Part shown: positions 26,874-35,557 of the stretch, piece by piece
Layout of the letters: each line of letters begins with the position of its first letter
Position numbering within the stretch: position 1 is the first letter of the stretch
Assembly (NCBI RefSeq): GCF_000772705.2
Contig: NZ_JSBW02000014.1
Location: forward strand, 1-58,672
Direction: 5' to 3'
Source: Xanthomonas vasicola
Lineage (GTDB): Bacteria; Pseudomonadota; Gammaproteobacteria; Xanthomonadales; Xanthomonadaceae
Length of the DNA: 58,672 nucleotides
Notes under the pieces: model-generated
What the model was told of the DNA's origin: nothing
What the model saw: the letters and a program-made list of their open reading frames with translations, nothing else
The model's database searches: none
Program-made: the position numbers and the translations under genes

Positions 26874-29030
26874 TCAGTCGGCGGCGGCCGAGCGCTCCTG
26901 CAGCCGCTGCCAAGCGGCGATCGGCTGATCGCTCACCACGCGTCCGCGTTCCAAAGTAATGACACGTGCCGCCATGCCCACGGTTTCGCGCCGATGCGCC
27001 ACGATGATCCGAGTGACCTGCATCGCCTGGATGGCGCGATTGACGCGGTGTTCGTTCATGACGTCCAGATGGCTGGTTGCCTCGTCCAGCACCAGGATGC
27101 GCGGCGACCTATACAGGGCGCGCGCCAGCAAGACGCGTTGCCGCTGCCCGCCCGACAACCCGGTGCCCGCCTCGCTCAACAACGAGGCGTAGCCGAGCGG
27201 CATCTGCTCCACCTCCTGGTGCACGCCGGCGATGCGTGCACAACGTTCGATCTGCGCCTGATCCGGCTCCGGGTCGAAGAAACTGATGTTCTCGCTGACC
27301 GATCCGGTGAACAGCAGATCGTCCTGCATCACCGTGCCGACGATGGCGCGATAGTGCGCCAGCGCCGCGTCGGCCAGCGGGCGCCCGCCGATCTTCACTT
27401 GCCCAGCACTGGGTTTCAACAGTCCGAGGATCAACTTCACCAGGGTGGTCTTGCCGCACCCGGACGGACCGGTGATGGCCACGCATTCCCCGCTGGCGAT
27501 GCGCACGCTGACGTCTTCGAGCACCGCCGGCGTATCGTCGGCATAGCGGAAGCCGATGCCGCACAGTTCGATGGTGGTGTCGTTCCAGGCCGGTGCATCG
27601 ATGCGCTGGCCGGCCTCCTCCCGCGGCTGATGGACGATGTCGGCCACCCGCTCCAGATGGACGCGCAACAGGCGGAACTCCACCAGGCGATCGATCAGCT
27701 CGGACAAGCGCGTGGCGAACTGCTCGCGATAGGCCATGAACGCAAGCAACATGCCGAGCGAAAGCTGCGCGCGCAGGATCGCGAACGCGGCGAGCCAGAT
27801 CACAAGCACCCGCTCGCATCCGAACAGCAGGAGCTTGATTGACGACTGCCAGACCTCGCCCTGCGCAAGACGCAGTTGTGCATTGGTCTGTTCGGCCAGC
27901 AGATGGGTCCAATCCATGCGCCGCACCTGCTGGCGACCGAACAGCCGCACGCCCTGGATGCCACGTACGCTTTCCAACAGATGGGTGTGCTGGCGCGCGT
28001 CCCACAACAACTGCTCGGCGGCGGCTTCGCGCATCCGCCCCAGCCACAGCAACCGCGTCGCTGCATACAGCGCCACCGCCACCAGCGTGATCGCACTGAG
28101 GCCGACGCTGTAGACCAGCATCAGGCCGAGGGTGCCGACCACCAGCACGCCATCCACCAGCGTCTGGGTGAATCCGGTCGTCAAGGTGCGTTGCACCTGC
28201 GTGATCGAGGCGAAGCGCGACTGGATGCCACCGAGGTGACGTTTCTCGAAATACGCCAATGGGAGCGAGAGCAGGTGCGCAAACACCTGTCCCATCCATT
28301 GAAAGCCCAACTGCGCCGACACGCTGGCGATCAACCATCCGCGCAGCAGGCCGATGCATGCTTGCAGTACCACCAGCAACAGGAACCCGGCGCCAAGGAC
28401 ATGGATCAGCCCGATGTCGGCCGACGGCACCGCCTGATCGATGATCCACTGCAGTTGGAACGGCATCCCCAGGCTGAGCACCTCGAGCGCGAACGCCAAG
28501 GCGAGCACCTGCCAGACCGCCCGTCCAAGCCCGTGGACACGACCGATCAACGAGGACAACGCCACTGCCGGCGCCGCAGATTGCGGACGGAAGTCGGCAG
28601 TCGGGCTGAGTTCCAGCGCGATTCCGGAGAAATGGCGAGCGAATTCGCCGGGCGTCAGGCTCCGTGGCCCGCTGGCCGGATCGTGGATCTGCAGACGGTG
28701 GGCGCCCACCCGCTTGAGCACGACGAAATGATTCAGATCCCAGTGCACGATGCAGGGCAACTGCAGATCCGGCAGCGCGTCCATTTCCAGCCGCAGCGCG
28801 CGCGGCTGCAGACCGAGCGCCTGCGCAATCGCGACCAGATTGGCCAGGTTGGTTCCCTGCCGCGACAGCAGGAACCGGCGGCGCAGTTCGGCTAGGCCGA
28901 TGTGGCAACCGTGATGGTGGGCGATCATGGCCATGGCCGCCAATCCGCATTCGCCGACTTGCCCCTGCAGGATCATTGGCAAGGCACGCACGCCGGACGC
29001 TCGGCGCAGCTGCGCCCACCAGCGGCTCAT
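26874..29030 (-). CDS. raxB: RaxB: peptidase-containing ABC transporter that matures and exports RaxX
   Basis: A 718-residue bacteriocin-type exporter (PCAT). The N-terminal C39 peptidase domain (about 15-140) has an intact QGQVGECGLAAMAM active site with Cys28, HWDLNHFVVLKR with the catalytic His, and IHDPASG. Six membrane helices follow (about 165-430), then an ATPase with Walker A GPSGCGKTT, signature LSGGQRQR and Walker B ILVLDEATS. PCATs cut after a double-glycine and export the peptide. The ATG at 29030 overlaps the stop of raxA. All catalytic residues are present, so the protein should be active. Confidence 0.95.
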   Translation of the reverse strand: MSRWWAQLRRASGVRALPMILQGQVGECGLAAMAMIAHHHGCHIGLAELRRRFLLSRQGTNLANLVAIAQALGLQPRALRLEMDALPDLQLPCIVHWDLNHFVVLKRVGAHRLQIHDPASGPRSLTPGEFARHFSGIALELSPTADFRPQSAAPAVALSSLIGRVHGLGRAVWQVLALAFALEVLSLGMPFQLQWIIDQAVPSADIGLIHVLGAGFLLLVVLQACIGLLRGWLIASVSAQLGFQWMGQVFAHLLSLPLAYFEKRHLGGIQSRFASITQVQRTLTTGFTQTLVDGVLVVGTLGLMLVYSVGLSAITLVAVALYAATRLLWLGRMREAAAEQLLWDARQHTHLLESVRGIQGVRLFGRQQVRRMDWTHLLAEQTNAQLRLAQGEVWQSSIKLLLFGCERVLVIWLAAFAILRAQLSLGMLLAFMAYREQFATRLSELIDRLVEFRLLRVHLERVADIVHQPREEAGQRIDAPAWNDTTIELCGIGFRYADDTPAVLEDVSVRIASGECVAITGPSGCGKTTLVKLILGLLKPSAGQVKIGGRPLADAALAHYRAIVGTVMQDDLLFTGSVSENISFFDPEPDQAQIERCARIAGVHQEVEQMPLGYASLLSEAGTGLSGGQRQRVLLARALYRSPRILVLDEATSHLDVMNEHRVNRAIQAMQVTRIIVAHRRETVGMAARVITLERGRVVSDQPIAAWQRLQERSAAAD

Positions 29031-30265
29031 CGCAGCGTGCCGTACACGTTGGACAGCGGCTCGAACGCCCACTGCGAGAAACGCCGCCATTCCAGTGCCA
29101 GCGTGCCCTGCACGCGCATGCCCGGTCGCAGGACCGCCATGCGTCCTGCACGCAGCGCGGCATCCCCGGCCAGGCGCACCCGCACGCGGTATAACGGTTC
29201 GCTCGCCGACGCGGAGTCGACCCGCGCCGGCTCGGGCGCCGCGGCGATCTCGACCACCCGCCCGGCAAACTGACCGTAATGCTGGTAGGGCAAGGCATCG
29301 AAGCGCAGTTGCACCGGCATTCCGGGGCCGATGAGCCCGGCGGCCCCGGAGGGCGCGTACAACACGACCTCGGTCGCTATGGACGTCGGCAGCAGATCGG
29401 CCAGCCGTTGTCCCTGCACAACCGCCTGCCCTCGCTGCAGCGGCCGCAGCGCCATGCGCCCGGCACGCGGCGCGCGCACTTCCCAACGCGACGCGGCAGC
29501 CTGCTCGATCGCCGCACGCCGGTCCTCTTGCAGGCCGGCACCGGCTATCGCCAATTGCTGGCGCAAGCTGGACGGCAATTGCTGCAACTCGGCCTGGGCC
29601 TGCGCAAGCGCATCGGCCAAGGCCATACGTTCGCGCTCCACTTCTAGGGTATGCGTGCGTTGATCGAGCACGTCGGCCTGCTTCTCGTCGACGAATTGCT
29701 GACTGACCAGGCCACGCGTCAAGGCGGTGCGATAACGCTGCTCGATCGATTGGGTCAGCTGCTGCCGATGGCGCAGCAAGTCCAGCTCGGCGTCGACCTG
29801 CTGCAGGCGATCACGCAGGCCGGCCAAGGCCCGCGCAGCCGCCTGCTGCTGCATGCGCCCCTGGGCACGCAGCTGCGCCATCGCCTCGACGGCCAGGCGC
29901 TGCTGCTCAGCCAGCACCGCAGCGGCACGCCGGGTCGGCCGCCCGCGATCGTCGCGATGCTCGGCCTCCAATACAAACAGCATCTGGCCAGCAGCGACGA
30001 CCTGGCCCTGCACGGCGCCGACCTGCACCACCACACCCGACTGCGGCGTGGTGAGTGCGATCATTCCGTCTGCCGGGACAACCGTGCCATGCAAGGTCTT
30101 GCTACGGGCGAAGCCCAGACGGAAGAATCCGATCAGCAGCAGGATCACCGCTGCCATCAGCAGGCCTACGCACCAACGCAGCGCGCGATGCTGGCGCAGC
30201 ACCACCGGCCCGAGCCGACTGCGCTGCCGGTAGTCCATTGCCTCGCGTCGGAACAGTGTCGTCAT
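29027..30265 (-). CDS. raxA: RaxA: HlyD-family membrane fusion protein
   Basis: A 412-residue periplasmic adaptor: one N-terminal membrane helix (about 32-52), a barrel-sandwich half motif (TTPQSGVVVQVGAVQGQVV), a long coiled-coil hairpin rich in Ala/Gln/Leu (about 115-260), the second lipoyl half (WEVRAPRAGRMALRPLQRGQ) and a C-terminal beta-barrel domain. It links RaxB to a TolC-like outer-membrane channel, which is not in this window. Start at 30265 (ATG); the end overlaps raxB by four bases. Confidence 0.93.
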   Translation of the reverse strand: MTTLFRREAMDYRQRSRLGPVVLRQHRALRWCVGLLMAAVILLLIGFFRLGFARSKTLHGTVVPADGMIALTTPQSGVVVQVGAVQGQVVAAGQMLFVLEAEHRDDRGRPTRRAAAVLAEQQRLAVEAMAQLRAQGRMQQQAAARALAGLRDRLQQVDAELDLLRHRQQLTQSIEQRYRTALTRGLVSQQFVDEKQADVLDQRTHTLEVERERMALADALAQAQAELQQLPSSLRQQLAIAGAGLQEDRRAAIEQAAASRWEVRAPRAGRMALRPLQRGQAVVQGQRLADLLPTSIATEVVLYAPSGAAGLIGPGMPVQLRFDALPYQHYGQFAGRVVEIAAAPEPARVDSASASEPLYRVRVRLAGDAALRAGRMAVLRPGMRVQGTLALEWRRFSQWAFEPLSNVYGTLR

Positions 30266-30356
30266 CCGCCCGCAGCCGCCGACGCCCGGCCGTGCTGCCC
30301 GCCTGCTCGGTAGTGCCGTCGGCGCGCCGCCGTGCGTTGCCAAGCCACGTGTCTGC

Positions 30357-31160
30357 TCATACCAGCAGGGCTCCATGCGAGGGCTCGCTTTCCCAGAAGG
30401 CAAGCTCCTGCAGCCGCTCGAACAGCGCCGGCGGCAACACACTGCGCCGGGGGACGTAATGCACCCCGCGACGGACACGATGCAGGCCTGGCATCTGCAG
30501 TGCGGTATCGAAGCGATCGGCCTCGGCCTGGACACCGGCATAATCGTGCGCGAACCCCGGCAGTTGCAGGAAGGCATAGACCTGCTCCATCGCCTGCGCC
30601 GGCCGCTGTGCCAGTGTGTCGTAGCGCAACAGCAGCAGGCGATCGGCATGGTCGCCGTAGAACGCCTGGCGCAACCCATCCAGCGCATAGCCGACCACGC
30701 CGCGCGGTGCGGTCAGCAGGTCAGCGCGCATCGAAACCGAGTCTTCCGGGTCGTAGCCGAACACCGCCGACAAGCGCAGGGGCTGGGTCTGCGCCAGGCG
30801 CTCGAAGCTATCGACGACCCAGCCGACATCGCGCACGCAACAGATGATGCGGCTGTGCGGGAACAGCGTGGCCAGACCCGACAGGCGACTGCACCAGGCG
30901 CGATTGGTATCGAACACCGTGCCAAGCCCCTGGCGATCCCGGTAATAGGCGTCGAATACCGAACGCAACAGCCGCGACCGCTGCGCGTCGTCGATCTGCA
31001 CGTTGGAGGGATGTTCCTCGCTCATGCCCATCAGCATCGCCGCATACAGCCGCGCGACCGGCGAGGTGACATCGGCATGCACTCGCGGGTTCTGCCGCAG
31101 TAATGCGGCCAGCAACGAAGAGCCTGCACGCGGCAGCCCGGAGATGAAATGGTAGTCCAC
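30357..31160 (-). CDS. raxST: RaxST: tyrosylprotein sulfotransferase
   Basis: A 267-residue sulfotransferase that uses PAPS to sulfate the RaxX tyrosine. The 5'-phosphosulfate-binding loop is at the N terminus (ISGLPRAGSSLLAALLRQNP); the 3'-phosphate-binding region (RIICCVRDVGWVVDSFERL) and a C-terminal part with YVPRRSVLPPALFERL follow. There is no ATG at the right place: the GTG at 31160, preceded by AGGGGAAG, gives M-DYHFISGLPRAG, the N terminus known for RaxST. It heads the raxST-raxA-raxB set and is divergent from raxX. Confidence 0.93.
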   Translation of the reverse strand: MDYHFISGLPRAGSSLLAALLRQNPRVHADVTSPVARLYAAMLMGMSEEHPSNVQIDDAQRSRLLRSVFDAYYRDRQGLGTVFDTNRAWCSRLSGLATLFPHSRIICCVRDVGWVVDSFERLAQTQPLRLSAVFGYDPEDSVSMRADLLTAPRGVVGYALDGLRQAFYGDHADRLLLLRYDTLAQRPAQAMEQVYAFLQLPGFAHDYAGVQAEADRFDTALQMPGLHRVRRGVHYVPRRSVLPPALFERLQELAFWESEPSHGALLV

Positions 31161-31594
31161 GTCGCGCTTCCCCTGTCCGATGCTGGTCGGCGGCGGCATG
31201 CCGGCTGAACGCATCGCTGACCAAGCTTGCATGGTGCGCCACAGCGCACGCGGACACGCTGCGCAAATACGCTGCGCTTTGCGAATGCCGACGCTCCGGC
31301 CATGCCATGGCAGCGCTTGCGGTGACCGGCATCGCACTGCCTTGTACCGCCGCGCACTTGGCAGATGCGACGTTCGTTGCCGCGCACACACCCTCGTGCG
31401 CCGGTGATGTGTCGCTCCGAAGACCGCGCACGCTGGTGCGCATGGTCGTACTCCGCGCGGCAGGGCCAACGGTCCAGCAGTCCAGACATATTTAGTCTCA
31501 CCGGCCACCGGGCAGATGGCCGAGCGGTCACGCCGCCGTCCCTTCGGGCAGCGTGACGCTGCGTACGAAGGGCACAACCTGCGAGGACGTCAAC
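31161..31594. promoter_or_regulatory. divergent intergenic region between raxST and raxX
   Basis: 434 bases between the two divergent rax transcripts. Minus- and plus-strand frames here have no coding character. The plus strand shows an AT-rich island (CATATTTAG near 31487-31495) within otherwise GC-rich sequence, which could be the -10 region of the raxX promoter, but no clear -35 can be assigned. The Shine-Dalgarno GAGG at 31583-31586 serves raxX. Confidence 0.45.
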
Positions 31595-31786
31595 ATGGAA
31601 CTATTGAAAAAATCGCCATCCAATGGCGCGGGATCGCTCCAGCGGTCGGCCGGCGCCAAGGGCCGGCTAGAGCCGCTGGACCAGCGTCTGTGGAAGCATG
31701 TCGGCGGTGGGGACTATCCCCCGCCGGGCGCGAATGACCACCACGACCCAACACAACAGCCGCCGCCCAAAAAAGGGAAACCTTGA
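31595..31786 (+). CDS. raxX: RaxX: sulfated-peptide precursor
   Basis: A 63-residue precursor whose leader contains AKGRLEPLDQRLWKHVGG and whose core begins GDYPPPGAN, matching the RaxX region recognised by rice XA21. Tyr41 in GGGDYPPPG is the residue that RaxST sulfates in X. oryzae. The GG pair just before GDY is the expected RaxB cleavage site. The C-terminal tail (DHHDP, then TQQPPPKKGKP) differs from the X. oryzae form, which has PKHDP at 48-52. The start is the ATG at 31595 with GAGG upstream. The mature peptide mimics plant PSY hormones, as established in X. oryzae; activity of this variant is inference. Confidence 0.95.
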   Translation: MELLKKSPSNGAGSLQRSAGAKGRLEPLDQRLWKHVGGGDYPPPGANDHHDPTQQPPPKKGKP

Positions 31787-31871
31787 TCCGACTGCACTGG
31801 CAGGATCGAGCGGGCGCTGCAGTCGCCGGACCACCGGTTAGCGGAGGTGACCGCGGCCCCTGAGGACTTGG

Positions 31872-31899
31872 AGACCGGACGAGGCGACTCGCCCGGTCT
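31872..31899 (+). terminator. GNRA-loop hairpin between raxX and the glycine riboswitch
   Basis: A stem of 7 base pairs (AGACCGG with CCGGTCT), one A/C mismatch and 4 more pairs (CGAG with CTCG) capped by a GCGA tetraloop. It lies about 85 bases after the raxX stop. It could end raxX transcription, but there is no T-run. Confidence 0.4.
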
Positions 31900-31954
31900 G
31901 CGGCGGTCGAGCGAGCCGCGCAGCATTTCGCCAAGCGGCTGGGCGCTGGCTATA

Positions 31955-32150
31955 CTAGCCAGGCAACACGGTGGGAGAAGCGGCACTGCCGCTGCCGAAG
32001 GCGCAACAGCCCGTAATCGCTCAGGCCCGATACCATCCGCAGTACAACTCTGGAGAGACCGGCCGATGCCGGCGCCGAAGGGGCACGAAACGCAGGCAGG
32101 CCATGCGCCTTGCCGCGTTTTTAAACTCTCAGGCAAAAGGACAGAGGGGC
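31955..32150 (+). promoter_or_regulatory. tandem glycine riboswitch (gcvT type) in the gcvP leader
   Basis: Two aptamer cores follow one another. The first has GGGAGAAGC, GCCGAAGGCGCAACAG and CGCTCAGGCCC (about 31973-32030). The second has CTGGAGAGACCGG, GCCGAAGGGGCACG and the near-consensus AAACTCTCAGGCAAAAGGAC (32122-32141). The tandem gcvT aptamers bind glycine and turn on glycine cleavage genes, here gcvP, whose ATG lies 104 bases after the second aptamer. No terminator stem is evident between aptamer 2 and the ATG, so control at translation is possible. Confidence 0.93.
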
Positions 32151-32253
32151 GCGAGGAAGACCGTCGCTGCGGCAGGTCGTGGTGCGCACATGCGCGTCAT
32201 GCCGGTTGCGGTGCGGGTCGACCATTCGTCTGCACCTGCCCCGGATGCCCGCC

Positions 32254-35187
32254 ATGTCCCAGACCCCGTCTTCCCTGCGCGACCTCGAACACCACAGCGC
32301 GTTCGTCGAACGCCACATCGGCCCCAACGACGCGGAAATCGCGCAGATGCTGGAGGTGGTTGGCCACGCGTCGCTGGATGCGCTCACCGACGCCATCGTG
32401 CCGGGCAACATCAAATCGCCGGCCGCGCTCGCGCTGCCCGACGCGATCACCGAAGAACAAGCGCTGGCCAAGATCCGCGCGATTGCCAGCAAGAATCAGG
32501 TGCAACGCACCTTTATCGGCCAGGGCTATTACGGCACCCATACGCCGAAGGTGATCCTACGCAACATCCTGGAGAACCCGGCCTGGTACACCGCGTACAC
32601 ACCGTACCAGGCAGAGATTTCGCAAGGCCGCATGGAAGCGCTGATCAACTTCCAGACCTTGTGCGCCGATTTGACCGGCATGCAGATCGCCAATGCCTCG
32701 CTGCTGGACGAAGCCACCGCCGCGGCCGAAGCGATGACGCTGGCCAAACGCTCGGCCAAGTCCAAGTCCAGCACCTTCTTCGTGCACGACGCGGTGCACC
32801 CGCAAACGCTGGAATTGCTGCGCACGCGCGCCGAGCCGCTGGATATCGTGTTGCGCGTCGGTACGCCGCAAGAAGCGCTGCAGGCCGAATGCTTCGGCGT
32901 GTTGCTGCAATATCCGGACAGCTTCGGCCATATCGGCGATCACGCCACGCTGGCCGATGCCGTACATGCGCAAGGCGGCCTGGTCGCTGTGGCCACCGAT
33001 CTACTCGCACTGACGTTGATTGCCGCGCCCGGCGAATGGGGCGCAGACATCGTGGTCGGCAATTCGCAGCGCTTCGGCGTGCCGTTCGGTTTCGGTGGCC
33101 CGCATGCGGCCTTCATGGCGTGTCGCGATGCCTACAAGCGTTCGATGCCGGGCCGTTTGATCGGTGTGTCGGTCGATGCTGCCGGCAACCCGGCGTATCG
33201 CCTCACCTTGCAGACGCGCGAACAGCATATCCGCCGCGAAAAGGCCACTTCCAACATCTGCACCGCGCAGGTGCTGCTGGCGGTGATGGCCTCGATGTAC
33301 GCGGTGTATCACGGCCCCGATGGGCTGACCCGCATTGCGCGCCGCACGCACCGCCTGGCTGCCATCCTGGCCGCCGCATTGCGTAGTGCCGGCGTTACCG
33401 TGGGCGAGCATTTCTTCGACACGCTGCACGTCAAGGCGATCGATGCCGAGGCCATCCACGCCCGTGCGCGTGCGGCCGGTATCAACCTGCGCGCCATCGA
33501 TAGCGAAGCGGTCGGCATCAGCCTGGACGAAACCACCACGCGCGCCGATGTGGTTGCGCTGGCGCAGCTGTTCGGTGCCACTGCCGATGTGGATGCACTC
33601 GATACCGCCACCGCCGATGCCTTGCCGCAGGGTCTGCTGCGCACCAGTGCCTTCATGACCCACCCGGTGTTCAACACCCACCACAGCGAACACGAACTGC
33701 TGCGTTACATGCGCTCGCTGGCCGACAAGGACCTGGCGATGGATCGCACCATGATCCCGCTGGGCAGCTGCACGATGAAGCTCAATGCCACCGCCGAAAT
33801 GATTCCGGTGACCTGGCCCGAGTTCGGCGCCATCCATCCGCTGGCACCGGCAGAACAATCGGCCGGCTACGCGCAGCTGATCGACGAGCTGGAAGCGATG
33901 CTGGTCGAATGCACCGGCTACGACGCAGTGAGCCTGCAGCCCAATTCCGGCGCGCAAGGCGAGTACGCCGGCCTGTTGGCAATCCGTGCGTATCACCGTT
34001 CGCGCGGTGAAGCGCATCGCGATATCTGCCTGATTCCCGAATCCGCGCACGGCACCAACCCGGCTTCGGCGCAGATGTGCGGCATGACCGTGGTGGTCAC
34101 CAAGTGCGATGCCAACGGCAACGTCGATGTCGAAGACATCCGCGCCAAGGCGGAAAAATATTCCGACCGTCTGGCCGCGCTGATGATCACCTACCCCTCT
34201 ACGCATGGCGTGTTCGAAGAGGACGTGGTGGCGATCTGCGAAGCGGTGCATGCGCATGGCGGCCAGGTCTACACCGACGGCGCCAACATGAACGCGCTGG
34301 TCGGCGTGGCCAAGCCCGGCAAGTGGGGCTCGGACGTGTCGCACCTCAACCTGCACAAGACCTTCTGCATTCCGCACGGCGGCGGCGGCCCGGGCGTGGG
34401 CCCGTGCGCGGTGAAGTCGCACCTAGCGCCTTACCTTCCTCGTGCCGGCATCCATGCCGACGAAGGTCAAGATGTCGCCGCCCATGGCGGCGGACTCAAC
34501 TCCGAAAGCGGAGCTGCCGGCTCCTTGCGCACTGGGGGCATGGTCAGCGCGGCGGCTTATGGTTCTGCCTCGATCCTGCCGATCAGCTGGATGTACATGA
34601 CCATGATGGGCAGCGCCGGTCTGCGCAAGGCAACGCAGGTGGCATTGCTCAACGCCAACTACATCGCCAAGCGTCTGGCCCCGCATTACAAGACGCTGTA
34701 CACCGGCCGCAACGGGCTGGTGGCGCATGAGTGCATTCTCGACGTGCGCCCGCTGGAAAAGACCAGCGGCATCGGCGCCGAAGACATCGCCAAGCGGCTG
34801 ATCGACTTCGGCTTCCATGCACCGACGTTGAGCTTCCCGGTTGCCGGCACGCTGATGGTGGAACCGACCGAAAGCGAATCGCAGCATGAGCTGGACCGCT
34901 TCATCGACGCGATGATCCAGATCCGCGAAGAGATCCGTGCCATTGAAGACGGCCGCCTGGACCGCGAGGACAACCCGCTCAAGCACGCACCGCATACCGC
35001 AACGCAGGTGTCGGCCAGCGAATGGACCCATGCCTACCCGCGCGAATTGGCGGCCTTCCCGCTGCCCAGCCTCAAGCAGCAGAAGTACTGGCCGCCGGTG
35101 GCACGCGTGGACAACGTCTACGGCGACAAAAACGTGATGTGCGCATGCATTCCGGTAGATGCGTATAAGGAAGACGCCGAGGCCTGA
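32254..35187 (+). CDS. gcvP: glycine dehydrogenase (decarboxylating), P protein
   Basis: A 977-residue PLP enzyme of the glycine cleavage system, combining both P-protein halves. Visible features: the [11 protein letters not shown] terminus, TEISQGR-like [29 protein letters not shown], and the PLP lysine (Lys702) in [20 protein letters not shown]. It decarboxylates glycine and passes the aminomethyl group to GcvH. The ATG at 32254 gives [17 protein letters not shown]. gcvT and gcvH are not adjacent. Controlled by the riboswitch upstream; ends in a strong terminator. Confidence 0.98.
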
Positions 35188-35217
35188 TCGCAGCACCGGC
35201 GACGTCAAACAAGAGAG

Positions 35218-35246
35218 CCCAGCCGGTAACGCGGCTGGGTTTTTTT
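35218..35246 (+). terminator. intrinsic terminator of gcvP
   Basis: An 8-base-pair stem (CCCAGCCG with CGGCTGGG) with a 6-base loop followed by T7, 31 bases after the gcvP stop. Confidence 0.9.
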
Positions 35247-35557
35247 ATTGCGCTACGCATGAATGGTGATCGCGATGCGCGCTCCACCATGTGGCCCTGG
35301 CACTGCGGTTGCAATGCGAGCCGCGAGCTCGCTAGTTCGAAAGAGTGTCCGTCGCTGTCGCTACAGATGTCATTACCGAAACATCTGCCTTGAGCGAGAT
35401 GCGACGCATAGATGAAGAATGAGCTCGCACGTCCGTTCGGCAAATGGCGCCTACCACACCCACCAACTGCTGCTCGGGCGCGGACGCCTAGTTTGCCTGG
35501 CCTACACGTGCCATCAGGATGATGACGGACGCTCACTCCCACAACAGACCCAAGCGC
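35247..35557. other. intergenic region without supported features
   Basis: About 310 bases between the gcvP terminator and the esterase start. Open frames on the minus strand overlap the esterase and have no coding character. The esterase promoter should lie here but no clear boxes are visible. Confidence 0.5.
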
